From: Isotricha intestinalis
Taxonomy: Eukaryota; Ciliophora; Litostomatea; Vestibuliferida; Isotrichidae
Reading direction: 5' to 3'
DNA length: 33,628 nt
Assembly: GCA_023807065.1 (NCBI GenBank)
Contig: JAJJLU010000530.1
Location: forward strand, 1-33,628
Within the stretch, counting starts at the first letter, position 1. Each line of letters opens with the position of its first letter. Under the pieces are notes generated by a model. It ran no database searches. It saw only the letters and a list, made by a program, of their open reading frames with translations, and was not told where the DNA came from. Made by a program: the position numbers and the translations under genes. Of the stretch, positions 1 through 8,261 are shown one piece after another.

Positions 1-31
1 CCAATCCCCAATCCCCAATCCCCAATCCCCA
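1..31. repeat. Telomere, C-strand of a 7-base repeat
   Basis: The first 30 bases are CCAAT, three full CCCCAAT units, then CCCC, passing into A+T-rich DNA. A C-rich strand running 5' to 3' from the very first base is what the left end of a linear eukaryotic chromosome looks like. The G-strand unit is ATTGGGG, one base longer than the Tetrahymena TTGGGG unit. Short telomeres of a few repeats are typical of ciliate macronuclear chromosomes. The array is probably truncated by the assembly, so its natural length cannot be read. Confidence 0.9.
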
Positions 32-749
32 TTTGAAAAGAATAATATGTAAAATTAATTTTTTTTTATTATTTAAATTTTATTATAAAAAGTAAATTAT
101 AAATAATTCTTTTCTTATTTAAACTTTGTTGTATTATTATTTTATTAAACCTCGATTTTTTAAGACATTTTTTCTTTCCAATTATTAAACAATTTTTATT
201 AATCAAAAGTTTGAATTAAAATTATAATTTATTAAAGGAATATATTGATGTATTTTTTTTAGATTTTTACTCATAAAATGATGAATTGTTTTTATTTATT
301 TTAAATATTATTAAAATTAAATAAAAAAATTAATTAAACCAAAATAGTAATTGTACCAATAAATATATTTATATGTAAAAAATTGAAAATATTTATTGGA
401 ATAATATCAAATATAAATCTTAAAATTTCAATTATTATAATACTCTATTATCTTAAACATCAATAATAAATACCTTTTATTTTTAAATTATTTCTATTTA
501 TTCAAAATTCTTAAGATTAGAAATAATAATTCTCAAAATTTATATATTTTTAATAAAAGAATATAATACATTAATTAGTATTACTTTTCAAAACAATAAT
601 TTAATTTTCTAAACACATTTTACAAAAATAAATAAAGCCTTTAAAAGGAAAGAAAAATTTATATTTATTTTATTGAAAAATAATTTTTTCCTATTTTTAT
701 ATATTTTTTATTAAACTAAAAGAGTTATCAAATAAAAAACAAAAGGATT
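32..749. other. Subtelomeric A+T-rich non-coding stretch
   Basis: About 720 bases between the telomere and the first gene. I see no open frame of coding character, no RNA gene and no repeat array. It is almost entirely A and T with stop codons in all frames. The stretch next to 750 is the presumed 3' untranslated region of the TSR2-like gene. Confidence 0.7.
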
Positions 750-1364
750 CTAATATTTTTTTCCTTTTCCTTTTTTAACTATTGTAAAGCCATCTTCATC
801 AACATCATCAATATCCATTTTCTTATTACCTTTATTTTTATTTATATCTTTTTCATCTTCTTCTTCTTCATCTTCATCTTTACTACTTTCTTCATTATCT
901 TCCTCTTCTTTTTCAAAAATAACTTTTTGGTTTCCTAAAATAGGAAATTCAACACTATGTTTCATAGTACTTTTTTTTTCATCACTTTTTAATTTATTTA
1001 ATAAATTTTCTTTTCCTTCTTTTAATTCATTAAATAAATTCAAAAGTATTTTTGCAATTTCAATATCACTTTCATCTTCTAAATCAACTTGAAAATAATC
1101 ATACATAAAAGTAAATAAACAATCTGAAATTTCATCAATTAATTTTGAGGATTCTTTATTTTTTACAATTGTTGTTAAAATATCATCATATAACATTTCT
1201 AAATATTCATTTATTTCTATAACAGTTTGATCTTCATTATAATATGTTAATATTTGAGGATTATTATCTAAAGCTAATCTAAATGCAGTCCATCTTTTAA
1301 ATATTGAAATACATCCTTGTTTAAATTTATCCCTATTTATTGGGTATTTGACCTTTTGTTCCAT
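750..1364 (-). CDS. TSR2: TSR2-like pre-rRNA processing / eS26 escort protein
   Basis: A 204-residue protein ending in TAG. Residues about 10-115 form a helical domain whose signature RWTAFRLALDNN (24-35) corresponds to the WGG-type motif of TSR2 proteins, where a conserved Trp sits just before a run of aliphatic residues. A strongly acidic Glu/Asp tract follows at about 150-175. The C-terminus has DEDGFTIVKKGKGKK, matching the conserved 'DGFT(L/I)V' tail of TSR2. In yeast and human cells TSR2 chaperones ribosomal protein eS26 and delivers it to the 40S precursor, and the acidic tail is expected to contact the basic client. Length is normal for the family. It is the most telomere-proximal gene, transcribed towards the telomere, with a divergent neighbour at 1587. 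Assignment rests on motif recognition only. Confidence 0.75.
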   Translation of the reverse strand: MEQKVKYPINRDKFKQGCISIFKRWTAFRLALDNNPQILTYYNEDQTVIEINEYLEMLYDDILTTIVKNKESSKLIDEISDCLFTFMYDYFQVDLEDESDIEIAKILLNLFNELKEGKENLLNKLKSDEKKSTMKHSVEFPILGNQKVIFEKEEEDNEESSKDEDEEEEDEKDINKNKGNKKMDIDDVDEDGFTIVKKGKGKKY

Positions 1365-1586
1365 ATTGATACCTCAATATAAAAAAAATAATTCAAATAT
1401 ATATTATTTTTTTGTATTAAAAATGAAATATTTATTTTTTCTTTTATTGATATAAATAATTATTTGTTTGAAATCAAATATGAATTTATTTTATAAATAA
1501 ATGAAGATATACATAAATTATTACACATTTTTTAAAAAAAATTAAATGAGAAATATCAGCAATAAATAATTATTTTAATCTTTTAA

Positions 1587-2366
1587 ATGATGTCATTTTA
1601 CCAATTTCAATTCAAAAAGCAAGAATCAGCAAATTTATGTTTAAGTAAAAGTAATTCAAGAAAATATCTTTCCTTCCCTAAACATAATAGTTATGCTGAA
1701 AACACAAAACTTTCAAAAAATAATTCTTTACCTAAGATTTATACTTTAGGTAAAAATGAATTAAATACAAAAACTGTTTTTGAAGATAATGAAAATTATA
1801 TTAGTCCAAAATTTCAAAAAATTAAGTTAATTAAAAGATCATCTTTTAGAACAAACATGGATAAACCATTAAATTATATTAATGTAAATTTAAAGAAATA
1901 TATAAAAAAAATAAATAATGATATTGAAAATAAAGGAAATGATTTAATTGATTTTCCAAAATCTTTAAAAAAACAAGAAATTAATTTAAAAAGAATAAAA
2001 CAAAATTTAATATCCAAAAATTATCCTCTATTAAATAATGACTTAAAGATCTATTCAAAAAATAATAGAATAAATTCATTATCTAATATAAATCCATTAA
2101 AATACAAAAATAGTTTTAATTTGAAAAAACTTATTATTTCTCATAAAATGAAAATACCAAAAATTAATTCGTATATTCATAAAGGAAATGAAATAATATC
2201 TAAAAAGGAAATAAAAGAAGATAATAAAGAAAAAGAGATAAAACAAATAAAAGTTAAAACTGAAGAATATAATGAAAGCAATAGTTTTTTAAATGAAATT
2301 AAAGATATTATAAGGGTATGTGTAACTCCTACTAAAAATAAAGATAAAAATTCAAAAGATGAATAA
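1587..2366 (+). CDS. Hypothetical low-complexity protein
   Basis: A 259-residue, Lys/Asn/Ser-rich, highly basic protein with no recognised domain, no signal peptide and no membrane segment. Two ATG codons are adjacent at 1587 and 1590; either could be the start. Short repeated Ser-Asn-Ser and Lys-Asn-Ser pieces in residues 15-60 look disordered. Residues 205-230 are rich in Lys and Glu and may form a short helix. It lies 222 bases from the divergent TSR2-like gene, so the two probably share a promoter region, and ends 92 bases before the mosaic gene at 2459. Codon use is like its neighbours, supporting a real gene, but function is unknown. Confidence 0.6.
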   Translation: MMSFYQFQFKKQESANLCLSKSNSRKYLSFPKHNSYAENTKLSKNNSLPKIYTLGKNELNTKTVFEDNENYISPKFQKIKLIKRSSFRTNMDKPLNYINVNLKKYIKKINNDIENKGNDLIDFPKSLKKQEINLKRIKQNLISKNYPLLNNDLKIYSKNNRINSLSNINPLKYKNSFNLKKLIISHKMKIPKINSYIHKGNEIISKKEIKEDNKEKEIKQIKVKTEEYNESNSFLNEIKDIIRVCVTPTKNKDKNSKDE

Positions 2367-2458
2367 TTATTGATATAACAATATAAGAAATATATATTAT
2401 TAAAAATTTATATTTTTGAAAACATTAAATTAATTTATAAAAAATTTAATTTAAAAAA

Positions 2459-3790
2459 ATGAAAAAAAGTGGAATTCAAATAAAAAAGAGTTTATTAGGA
2501 GGAATTGGAACTATTGGAAATACATTGAAAAATAAAGGGAATTTTCTTAAACAAAAATTCACAAATATAATAAAAAAAAAAGAAAACCAAAATAATAATC
2601 AAAATGGTCATCAAAAACAAAAATCATATAATATTCAAATTTCAGAAGAAGATAATGTATATGATGTAAATGATGAAGAAGATGAATATGAAGAATATGA
2701 AGATATTAAAGATACCAATTTAACTTCTAATGAAAATATTGAAGAGAATGAAGATATTTCAACAGACAAAAATTTAAAAATATATACTAAAGAAAATAAA
2801 CAAGAAATTCCTTTATCAGATAAAATTAAAGATTATTCTGATGATATTATATGTCATTATTTATTTTTAAAAGGAACATTAATTTCAAAAGATATTATTC
2901 CAGTTATTAAATGTATTAAAATTAAATCTATTAAAAAAAAAAGTATTTTAAATCGATTTGGTTTTGGAAGAAAACAAAATATAAATAACCAAGAAACTAA
3001 GGTTAATTACCTTCTTTTTTTTGATGAAAATTTTCTTTATTTTCTAAAAGATAAAGAAATAAATCAATTTGAACCTTCAATAAGAATGATTGGAAATAAA
3101 TATAATATTTGTCAATTAATAGATAAAACTGTTGAAAAAGTAGATAATGATAATATAAAAATTAACTTAGAGTTTTTAATTGATGAAAAGAAAATTTTAA
3201 AACAGATGTTATTAAAAAAAATGTTAAACCCTAATATAAAAAAAAGAATTAACTGGGAAAATTATTTTAATCATCCTTTTTTTAATAATAATAATGTTAC
3301 TAATAATTTACCTTCTTTTAATATGATATGTAATAAACATTCAAAAAATTATTATGGTTATTGTTCTAATTGTAAATGTAATATTTGTGAATTATGTAAT
3401 CATAATTCACATAATATTATTCCTTTTTATCAAATATCTTTTAATCAAAATGAAATTAATCAGATAAATAAATTATCTAATACAATCAATGAGAGATTAG
3501 AACAATTTATCAAAATTAAAAGTAACATTGAAGAATTAATAAATAAAATAAAATTAATTAAAGGTAATTCTTCAATATATGAAAAGGATCAAAATAATAA
3601 TTATAAACAAACTAATAATGTTAATAATATGAGTGGTATGTTCTTTCATTGTTCTTCTATAACTTCTTTAAATTTATCTAATTTTAATAATAATAATGTT
3701 AATAATATGAGTTATATGTTCAGTGGTTTTTCTTCTTTAACTTCTTTAAATACTACAGATAAAAGATTATTAAAAGAGTGGAAAAATTAA
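2459..3790 (+). CDS. Mosaic protein: PH-like, kinase tail, B-box-like, BspA repeats
   Basis: A 443-residue protein made of pieces that normally belong to different families. Residues 1-125 are basic then acidic low complexity. Residues 130-245 resemble a pleckstrin-homology-like domain (FLKGTLIS, LLFFDENFLYFLKD). At about 249 this passes abruptly into LLKKMLNPNIKKRINWENYF, the last helix of a protein-kinase C-lobe with its HPFF ending (272-275). No catalytic part of a kinase is present. Residues 291-318 carry a B-box-like zinc cluster: C291, H294, C302, C305, C307, C310, C313, H315, H318. A coiled coil follows (330-368). Then come two 26-residue copies of the BspA/DUF285 motif N-N-V-N-N-M-S-x-M-F (387-396, 413-421). 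The frame is continuous with normal codon use, so it may be expressed, or it may be a fusion of gene fragments. Function cannot be assigned. Confidence 0.6.
   Translation: MKKSGIQIKKSLLGGIGTIGNTLKNKGNFLKQKFTNIIKKKENQNNNQNGHQKQKSYNIQISEEDNVYDVNDEEDEYEEYEDIKDTNLTSNENIEENEDISTDKNLKIYTKENKQEIPLSDKIKDYSDDIICHYLFLKGTLISKDIIPVIKCIKIKSIKKKSILNRFGFGRKQNINNQETKVNYLLFFDENFLYFLKDKEINQFEPSIRMIGNKYNICQLIDKTVEKVDNDNIKINLEFLIDEKKILKQMLLKKMLNPNIKKRINWENYFNHPFFNNNNVTNNLPSFNMICNKHSKNYYGYCSNCKCNICELCNHNSHNIIPFYQISFNQNEINQINKLSNTINERLEQFIKIKSNIEELINKIKLIKGNSSIYEKDQNNNYKQTNNVNNMSGMFFHCSSITSLNLSNFNNNNVNNMSYMFSGFSSLTSLNTTDKRLLKEWKN
3614..3750 (+). repeat. Two tandem BspA/DUF285 leucine-rich units
   Basis: Two direct repeats with a 78-base period encode 26-residue units beginning N-N-V-N-N-M-S and containing M-F, S-S and T-S-L-N. 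This is the signature of BspA-type leucine-rich surface repeats (DUF285), known from bacteria such as Mycoplasma and Bacteroidetes and from parasitic or gut protists. Only two units are present and the second runs straight into the C-terminus, so the array is truncated compared with usual BspA proteins. Confidence 0.75.
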
Positions 3791-4372
3791 ATAAATCACA
3801 AGAAACAAAAATATATCCACAAATGCACTAAAACTTTTAAATAAATTAATTCAAATATATTTTCCTAATTCCATTCCTCCAATAAGTATATAGTCCAAAG
3901 AAATTCTTTTAAATCATCTAATCTTTCTAATATCCATATTATATCTGTTGACTCAAAATTAATTACTTTATGTCCAAAATTATATACTAGCATTATTCCT
4001 TTTTCATCATATAAACTTTGAATTTCTTTACTACATCTATTCTTCTTCTATCTACTATAAGCACTACTTAATATTATACATCCATCTATTAATTATAATT
4101 CGTAACTTCTTTTAATTTATTATACCTTTTCAGGAGATACCTTTCCTTAGATGAAGGTAGTCATAGAGAGACTAGGGTTCCACATTTATTTTAGTTTATT
4201 TAGTATAGTTTATTTGTCCAATTATTTCAATACATTATCAATTATAGTGTCTAAGAAAATATTTGTCATTTATACTAATATTTTACAATCAATCAAAATA
4301 AAAGTTATTTAAAATAATCAAATTATTAATTTTATTTATTTAAATTATATAAATATAAATTTATTAATTTAA
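3791..4372. other. Intergenic stretch with decayed coding sequence
   Basis: There is no intact gene in these 580 bases. The stretch is less A+T-biased than other spacers around 4130-4185. On the minus strand it carries coding-like pieces described separately at 3865-4185. The last 110 bases before the acyltransferase start are pure A+T-rich leader. Confidence 0.55.
3865..4185 (-). pseudogene. Decayed unidentified protein-coding fragment
   Basis: Read on the minus strand, 3865-4047 is open for 60 codons and ends in TAG. The translation is rich in complex residues, e.g. YDEKGIMLVYNFGHKVINF then WILERLDDLKEFLW, quite unlike random A+T-rich translation. Upstream in the same frame, after an in-frame TAG at 4048-4050, comes LIDGCIILSSAYSR. 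Before that the coding character moves to another frame (ERYLLKRYNKLKEVTNY). So there is at least one frameshift and several stops, which reads as a decaying gene fragment. The family is not recognised. Small introns could rescue part of the damage, but no suitable GT-AG pair removes all of it. Confidence 0.45.
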
Positions 4373-6604
4373 ATGAAAATATTTTTGTTAAAAGGTTTTA
4401 TTTTTATAACTTTAATTGAATTTATAAATTCAGATTTATCAGATTTTTTTCAGAAAAAATATTATGAAATAATTACCCTTCTTTCCCAACAAATAGATAT
4501 AGAAGATATTATTGCTTTAACTAGTTCAAAGTGTTATGAATATATAAATAGTCGTATCTCTACGAATAATTCAGATTCAGATTATTCATTTTTTTTCGAT
4601 TCAATATCACTTTCAGGATATGATTATAATAAATTAGGAGATGAACAAGAATGTTTAGAAAATAATTGGACTTATTTATTTTTTATTTATAAAGAAGAAT
4701 TAAATAATTCTGGAATTAAATTATCTAATTTTTTAGATAATAAACTTTTATATAAAGGAATTTGTATTTTTTCAGAATGTTTTGATTTTTATTCTGAAAA
4801 TAATGAAACAATTAATAAATTGATAACTAAGTTAACAAAAATAAAAGAAATTAAATTATATGGATTTAATCAATTAATTAAGAAGCAAACAAATCCTGAA
4901 AATGAGGAGCAGTGTTATTCAAAGATAACTTCAATGTATCAAAATCATTTATGTAGTAAATATAAAGAAGATTTTGAAAAATTAAAATATTTGAAATATA
5001 TTTTAATTATTTGGATTATAATAAGAATAATTATATCATTTCATTTTATTACAATGGGTGATCCTGAATTAAAAGGTTTATTAGGTTCAATTATTCAAAT
5101 TGATAATGATAATAGTGAAGAAATAGATAATTCAAAAGAAGATGAAAAAGCATCAAATAATTTTTTAACTGAAAATGTAGATATTTCACAAACTAAATCT
5201 TATATTTTTTCCAAAGGACTTTCTTTTTTTTCAAATATTAAATATATTAGTTCCAAAGAATCTAGAAATATTGAACAATTATTAGGAATAAAAGTATATA
5301 TTCTTTTTTTTATTATATTATGTGAAAATTCATATTCTTTACTTAAAATACCAAATTCAGGAATGTCTATTTATAATATAATATCAAATCCTTTATTTTG
5401 CGTTATTAAATTTTTTTCATATTCATATGATTTTTATAAAATTATTTGTGGAGCAATATTAGGTTATACTTTTATGGATTATTTAAAAATTCATAAAATT
5501 AAAGACATTAATGGGATGATAATTTTTAAATTTTATTTTAAATCTTTACCTTATGTTATATCTTTTTTAATTCTTCATTATTTACAGTCTTTTTTTATTA
5601 TTATAGGAGAACAATTTTATCCAACTATTCAATTTGAATTTTTTAATAGAGAAATATTTAATAAAACTTGTTTCTATAAAACTTATGAAATTTTTCTATT
5701 TTCATCTTCTTCTCAAACAACATGTTATAAGTCGGCATTTTTTTCAGTTAGTGAATTTTATTGTTTTCTCCTTTTAACATCTTTTGCTTTTATATTAGTT
5801 AAATTAGAAAAAAAAATTGTTGATTTTTTTGTATTTTGTATTTATTTATTATTTCTATTTTTATTAAAATTTATATTTAAAGACCCAGTTGGAAATTATA
5901 CTATTCAAAAAATTTATGGAAATATAAATATGATAAGACAACCATTATTATTTATTATATTATATTACCTTGGATTTAATTTTGGAATTATGTTTTTTTA
6001 TCATAACAATTTATCATATATATATAATGAATTTTTATCAAAAGAAAACTATATATATATGCCCTTTTCATATAATTATTATTTTATGAAATGTTTAAAT
6101 CAAATAAATAAATATTTAAGAAGAATAATAGGAATTATTGTCTCAATATTATTATTATTGGTATCTCTTAATTATTATTTTATAAGACAAAATTATATTG
6201 ATAAAGATAATAATTTCTTTTTCAATAATAAAAATCATTGGATAGATATGATTTATTTATATGAGGGAATTGTATCAGGTTTTTTGTTTACAATATTAAT
6301 TATTATAATTTTAATTGCATCAACTTTTCCATTATGGAAAAAATTATTTTCAAATGATTTGATTTTATCTTTGAGTAAAATATCTTTTGTTATTTTTAAT
6401 TGTATCACAAATATAATAACAATTACATATTGTAGAGGAAATATTAATCAACAATTAAATTTAAAAAACATTTTTCTTTCATCATTTCCAAATTTCATTC
6501 TAATCTTTAGTTTTTCAATAGTATATGGTCTATTAATAGAATTGCCTTTGGTATTTTTCACAAAAGAAATTTTATTTAAAGAAGAAAAAAAAGAATTAGA
6601 ATAA
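4373..6604 (+). CDS. NRF-6-like multispan acyltransferase-3 family protein
   Basis: A 743-residue membrane protein. Residues 1-20 look like a signal peptide, followed by a roughly 185-residue Cys-containing extracytoplasmic domain. A first strong membrane span lies around 207-227, then a polar linker (235-265), then about ten further spans to the C-terminus. Segments starting at IEQLLGIKVYILFFIILCEN and YDFYKIICGAILGY sit where acyltransferase-3 proteins have their 'GLRGLA..WV..GH' and 'D.FF..SG' motifs. The arrangement (secretory leader, N-terminal domain, then the acyltransferase-3 block) is that of the C. elegans NRF-6 ('nose resistant to fluoxetine') family, which is expanded in ciliates. 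The usual catalytic His of the first motif is not obvious here (Glu-Asn-Ser instead), so transferase activity is uncertain. It ends 73 bases before the PX gene. Confidence 0.65.
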   Translation: MKIFLLKGFIFITLIEFINSDLSDFFQKKYYEIITLLSQQIDIEDIIALTSSKCYEYINSRISTNNSDSDYSFFFDSISLSGYDYNKLGDEQECLENNWTYLFFIYKEELNNSGIKLSNFLDNKLLYKGICIFSECFDFYSENNETINKLITKLTKIKEIKLYGFNQLIKKQTNPENEEQCYSKITSMYQNHLCSKYKEDFEKLKYLKYILIIWIIIRIIISFHFITMGDPELKGLLGSIIQIDNDNSEEIDNSKEDEKASNNFLTENVDISQTKSYIFSKGLSFFSNIKYISSKESRNIEQLLGIKVYILFFIILCENSYSLLKIPNSGMSIYNIISNPLFCVIKFFSYSYDFYKIICGAILGYTFMDYLKIHKIKDINGMIIFKFYFKSLPYVISFLILHYLQSFFIIIGEQFYPTIQFEFFNREIFNKTCFYKTYEIFLFSSSSQTTCYKSAFFSVSEFYCFLLLTSFAFILVKLEKKIVDFFVFCIYLLFLFLLKFIFKDPVGNYTIQKIYGNINMIRQPLLFIILYYLGFNFGIMFFYHNNLSYIYNEFLSKENYIYMPFSYNYYFMKCLNQINKYLRRIIGIIVSILLLLVSLNYYFIRQNYIDKDNNFFFNNKNHWIDMIYLYEGIVSGFLFTILIIIILIASTFPLWKKLFSNDLILSLSKISFVIFNCITNIITITYCRGNINQQLNLKNIFLSSFPNFILIFSFSIVYGLLIELPLVFFTKEILFKEEKKELE

Positions 6605-6677
6605 AAAATTAAATAAAAACTTTTATTTAATTAAATATAAATATTTTTTTTTAATTAAAAAAACAGATTTTAAAAAA

Positions 6678-8168
6678 ATGGAAGAAGATAAAGAATTTGA
6701 CCAAAAGAAAGAATTACTAAGCAAAGAAATAATAGAAAAAGAATATGATATGGAAAAATTTATTCAATTTTGCATAGAAAAAAAACCAAATGGAGATGAT
6801 TTATCATTATGGACAATTCCAGAATTAAAAGAAATAATAAATGAATTTATTTTGCTAATCGATAAAAATAAAGAAAAAGAAAAACAATCAGAAGATATTT
6901 TAGATAAAGAAATAGATAAATTATTAATTAAACCTGAAGAACTTGAACCAAATACTCAAAAAATAATAGAAATTCCTTGTAAAAAATTAACAAAAACAAA
7001 ATTAAATGATATAAAAGATTTAACTATATTAGTAAAAAATCCAAAACAAATAGAAACAGGATTATTATCCTCAAATTATGTAAATTATGAAGTAGAAACT
7101 TCAAAAATGAATTGGTTAGTTCAAAGAAGATTTAGTGATTTTGAATGGTTAAATAATACTTTAACTAAGTTTTTCCCTAGTTATATTATTCCTCCAATTC
7201 CAAAAAAAAAAATAGGTAAAAAAAGATTTGAATTAGAATTTATTGAAAAAAGAATGAATTACTTACAAAAATTTCTAAATTTAATTATTGAAAATGAAGA
7301 TTTTAAAGCAAGTGAATGTTTAATTGATTTTTTATCCATTGATAATAGAATTCAATTTGAAGCAAAAATGAAAGAATATATTTCTTTCAATCCTTCTCCT
7401 TTTCTTGCTGAAAGTAGAAATATTGAAGGAAAAGTTTCTGTTTGGGATATTAATATTAAAAGTAATTTCTTTAATAATATGGATAAATTTTATAAAATAG
7501 AAAATGATATTTTAGATAATTTAAATAGTCATTTTAAAGATTGTTTTAATAATATAGAAAAAGTTTGTAATAATTTATGTGACATTCAAAAAGATTTTGA
7601 ATCTTTATTTCTTATTAATAGTAAGGTTTCTATGGAAAAACATATTTTAAGAAATTATGAAGAAATAGGAATTTTTATTAAAAATTGGAATAGGATTATT
7701 ATAAAAAGGAAAGATATATTTAAAAATAATTTTAAAAATTTTTTTAAATTTGTTAAAATAGTAAATAATTCTAATATAGAATTTTTAGAAAGAAAAAATG
7801 AAATTAAAAATAAATATAATATAGAAAAAGAAAAACTAAAAGTAAAAATGGAAAAATTATTTGAAACAGGCGATCCGAATAAATTTGAAATTGAAGATAT
7901 GAGTACTGTTGATACTTCAAAATTAAAAAATAAAGATTATGCATTTTCTAAAATGTGTACAAAAGAAAATAAAAATGTTTATGAATTACAATGTCAATAT
8001 GGATATTATAATAATATGTGTTTTAATGAGTTAATGAATCAACAAAGGAAAAATGCTATTAAATACATGAATAATATAAAAGACTTTATGGAAAAATTTT
8101 ATCCAACAATCACAGATGAAATAAATGTTTATTCCTCTTTACAAATATTTGTAAACACAATATCTTAA
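6678..8168 (+). CDS. PX-domain sorting nexin
   Basis: A 496-residue protein. Residues 113-220 form a phox-homology (PX) domain with its phosphoinositide-binding hallmarks: RRFSDFEWL at 150-158 (R151 is the PI3P-contacting arginine), the proline loop PPIPKKK at 172-178, and R192 in KRMNYLQKFL. PX domains bind PI3P on endosomes. The N-terminus has FIQFCIEKKPNGDD...LWTIPEL (28-50), a short helical motif I associate with ciliate PX proteins. Residues 235-496 are mostly long amphipathic helices, consistent with a BAR-like membrane-curving domain, which makes it a SNX-BAR type nexin. This BAR call is an inference from helix pattern and position. The expected role is endosomal sorting or recycling. 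The start codon lies in an A-rich leader typical for this window. Confidence 0.8.
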   Translation: MEEDKEFDQKKELLSKEIIEKEYDMEKFIQFCIEKKPNGDDLSLWTIPELKEIINEFILLIDKNKEKEKQSEDILDKEIDKLLIKPEELEPNTQKIIEIPCKKLTKTKLNDIKDLTILVKNPKQIETGLLSSNYVNYEVETSKMNWLVQRRFSDFEWLNNTLTKFFPSYIIPPIPKKKIGKKRFELEFIEKRMNYLQKFLNLIIENEDFKASECLIDFLSIDNRIQFEAKMKEYISFNPSPFLAESRNIEGKVSVWDINIKSNFFNNMDKFYKIENDILDNLNSHFKDCFNNIEKVCNNLCDIQKDFESLFLINSKVSMEKHILRNYEEIGIFIKNWNRIIIKRKDIFKNNFKNFFKFVKIVNNSNIEFLERKNEIKNKYNIEKEKLKVKMEKLFETGDPNKFEIEDMSTVDTSKLKNKDYAFSKMCTKENKNVYELQCQYGYYNNMCFNELMNQQRKNAIKYMNNIKDFMEKFYPTITDEINVYSSLQIFVNTIS

Positions 8169-8261
8169 TCAAAAAAAAATACTTTAAAACCAGCAAATTC
8201 AAAAAATCAACTATAAAAACAAACAAAATTTTTTTTTAATATAATAATAAAAATTATAAAT

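Noticed and set aside
3865..4185. In-frame TAA/TAG in the coding-like relics might be read as glutamine, as in Tetrahymena.
   Set aside because: All complete genes here use TAA or TAG as real stops and encode Gln by CAA or CAG. The relics also contain a frameshift, so ordinary decay is simpler.
4130..4190. A GGGTTCCA stretch resembling a tRNA T-arm.
   Set aside because: No matching acceptor stem, anticodon arm or D-arm could be formed around it, and the surrounding bases read as part of a coding relic.
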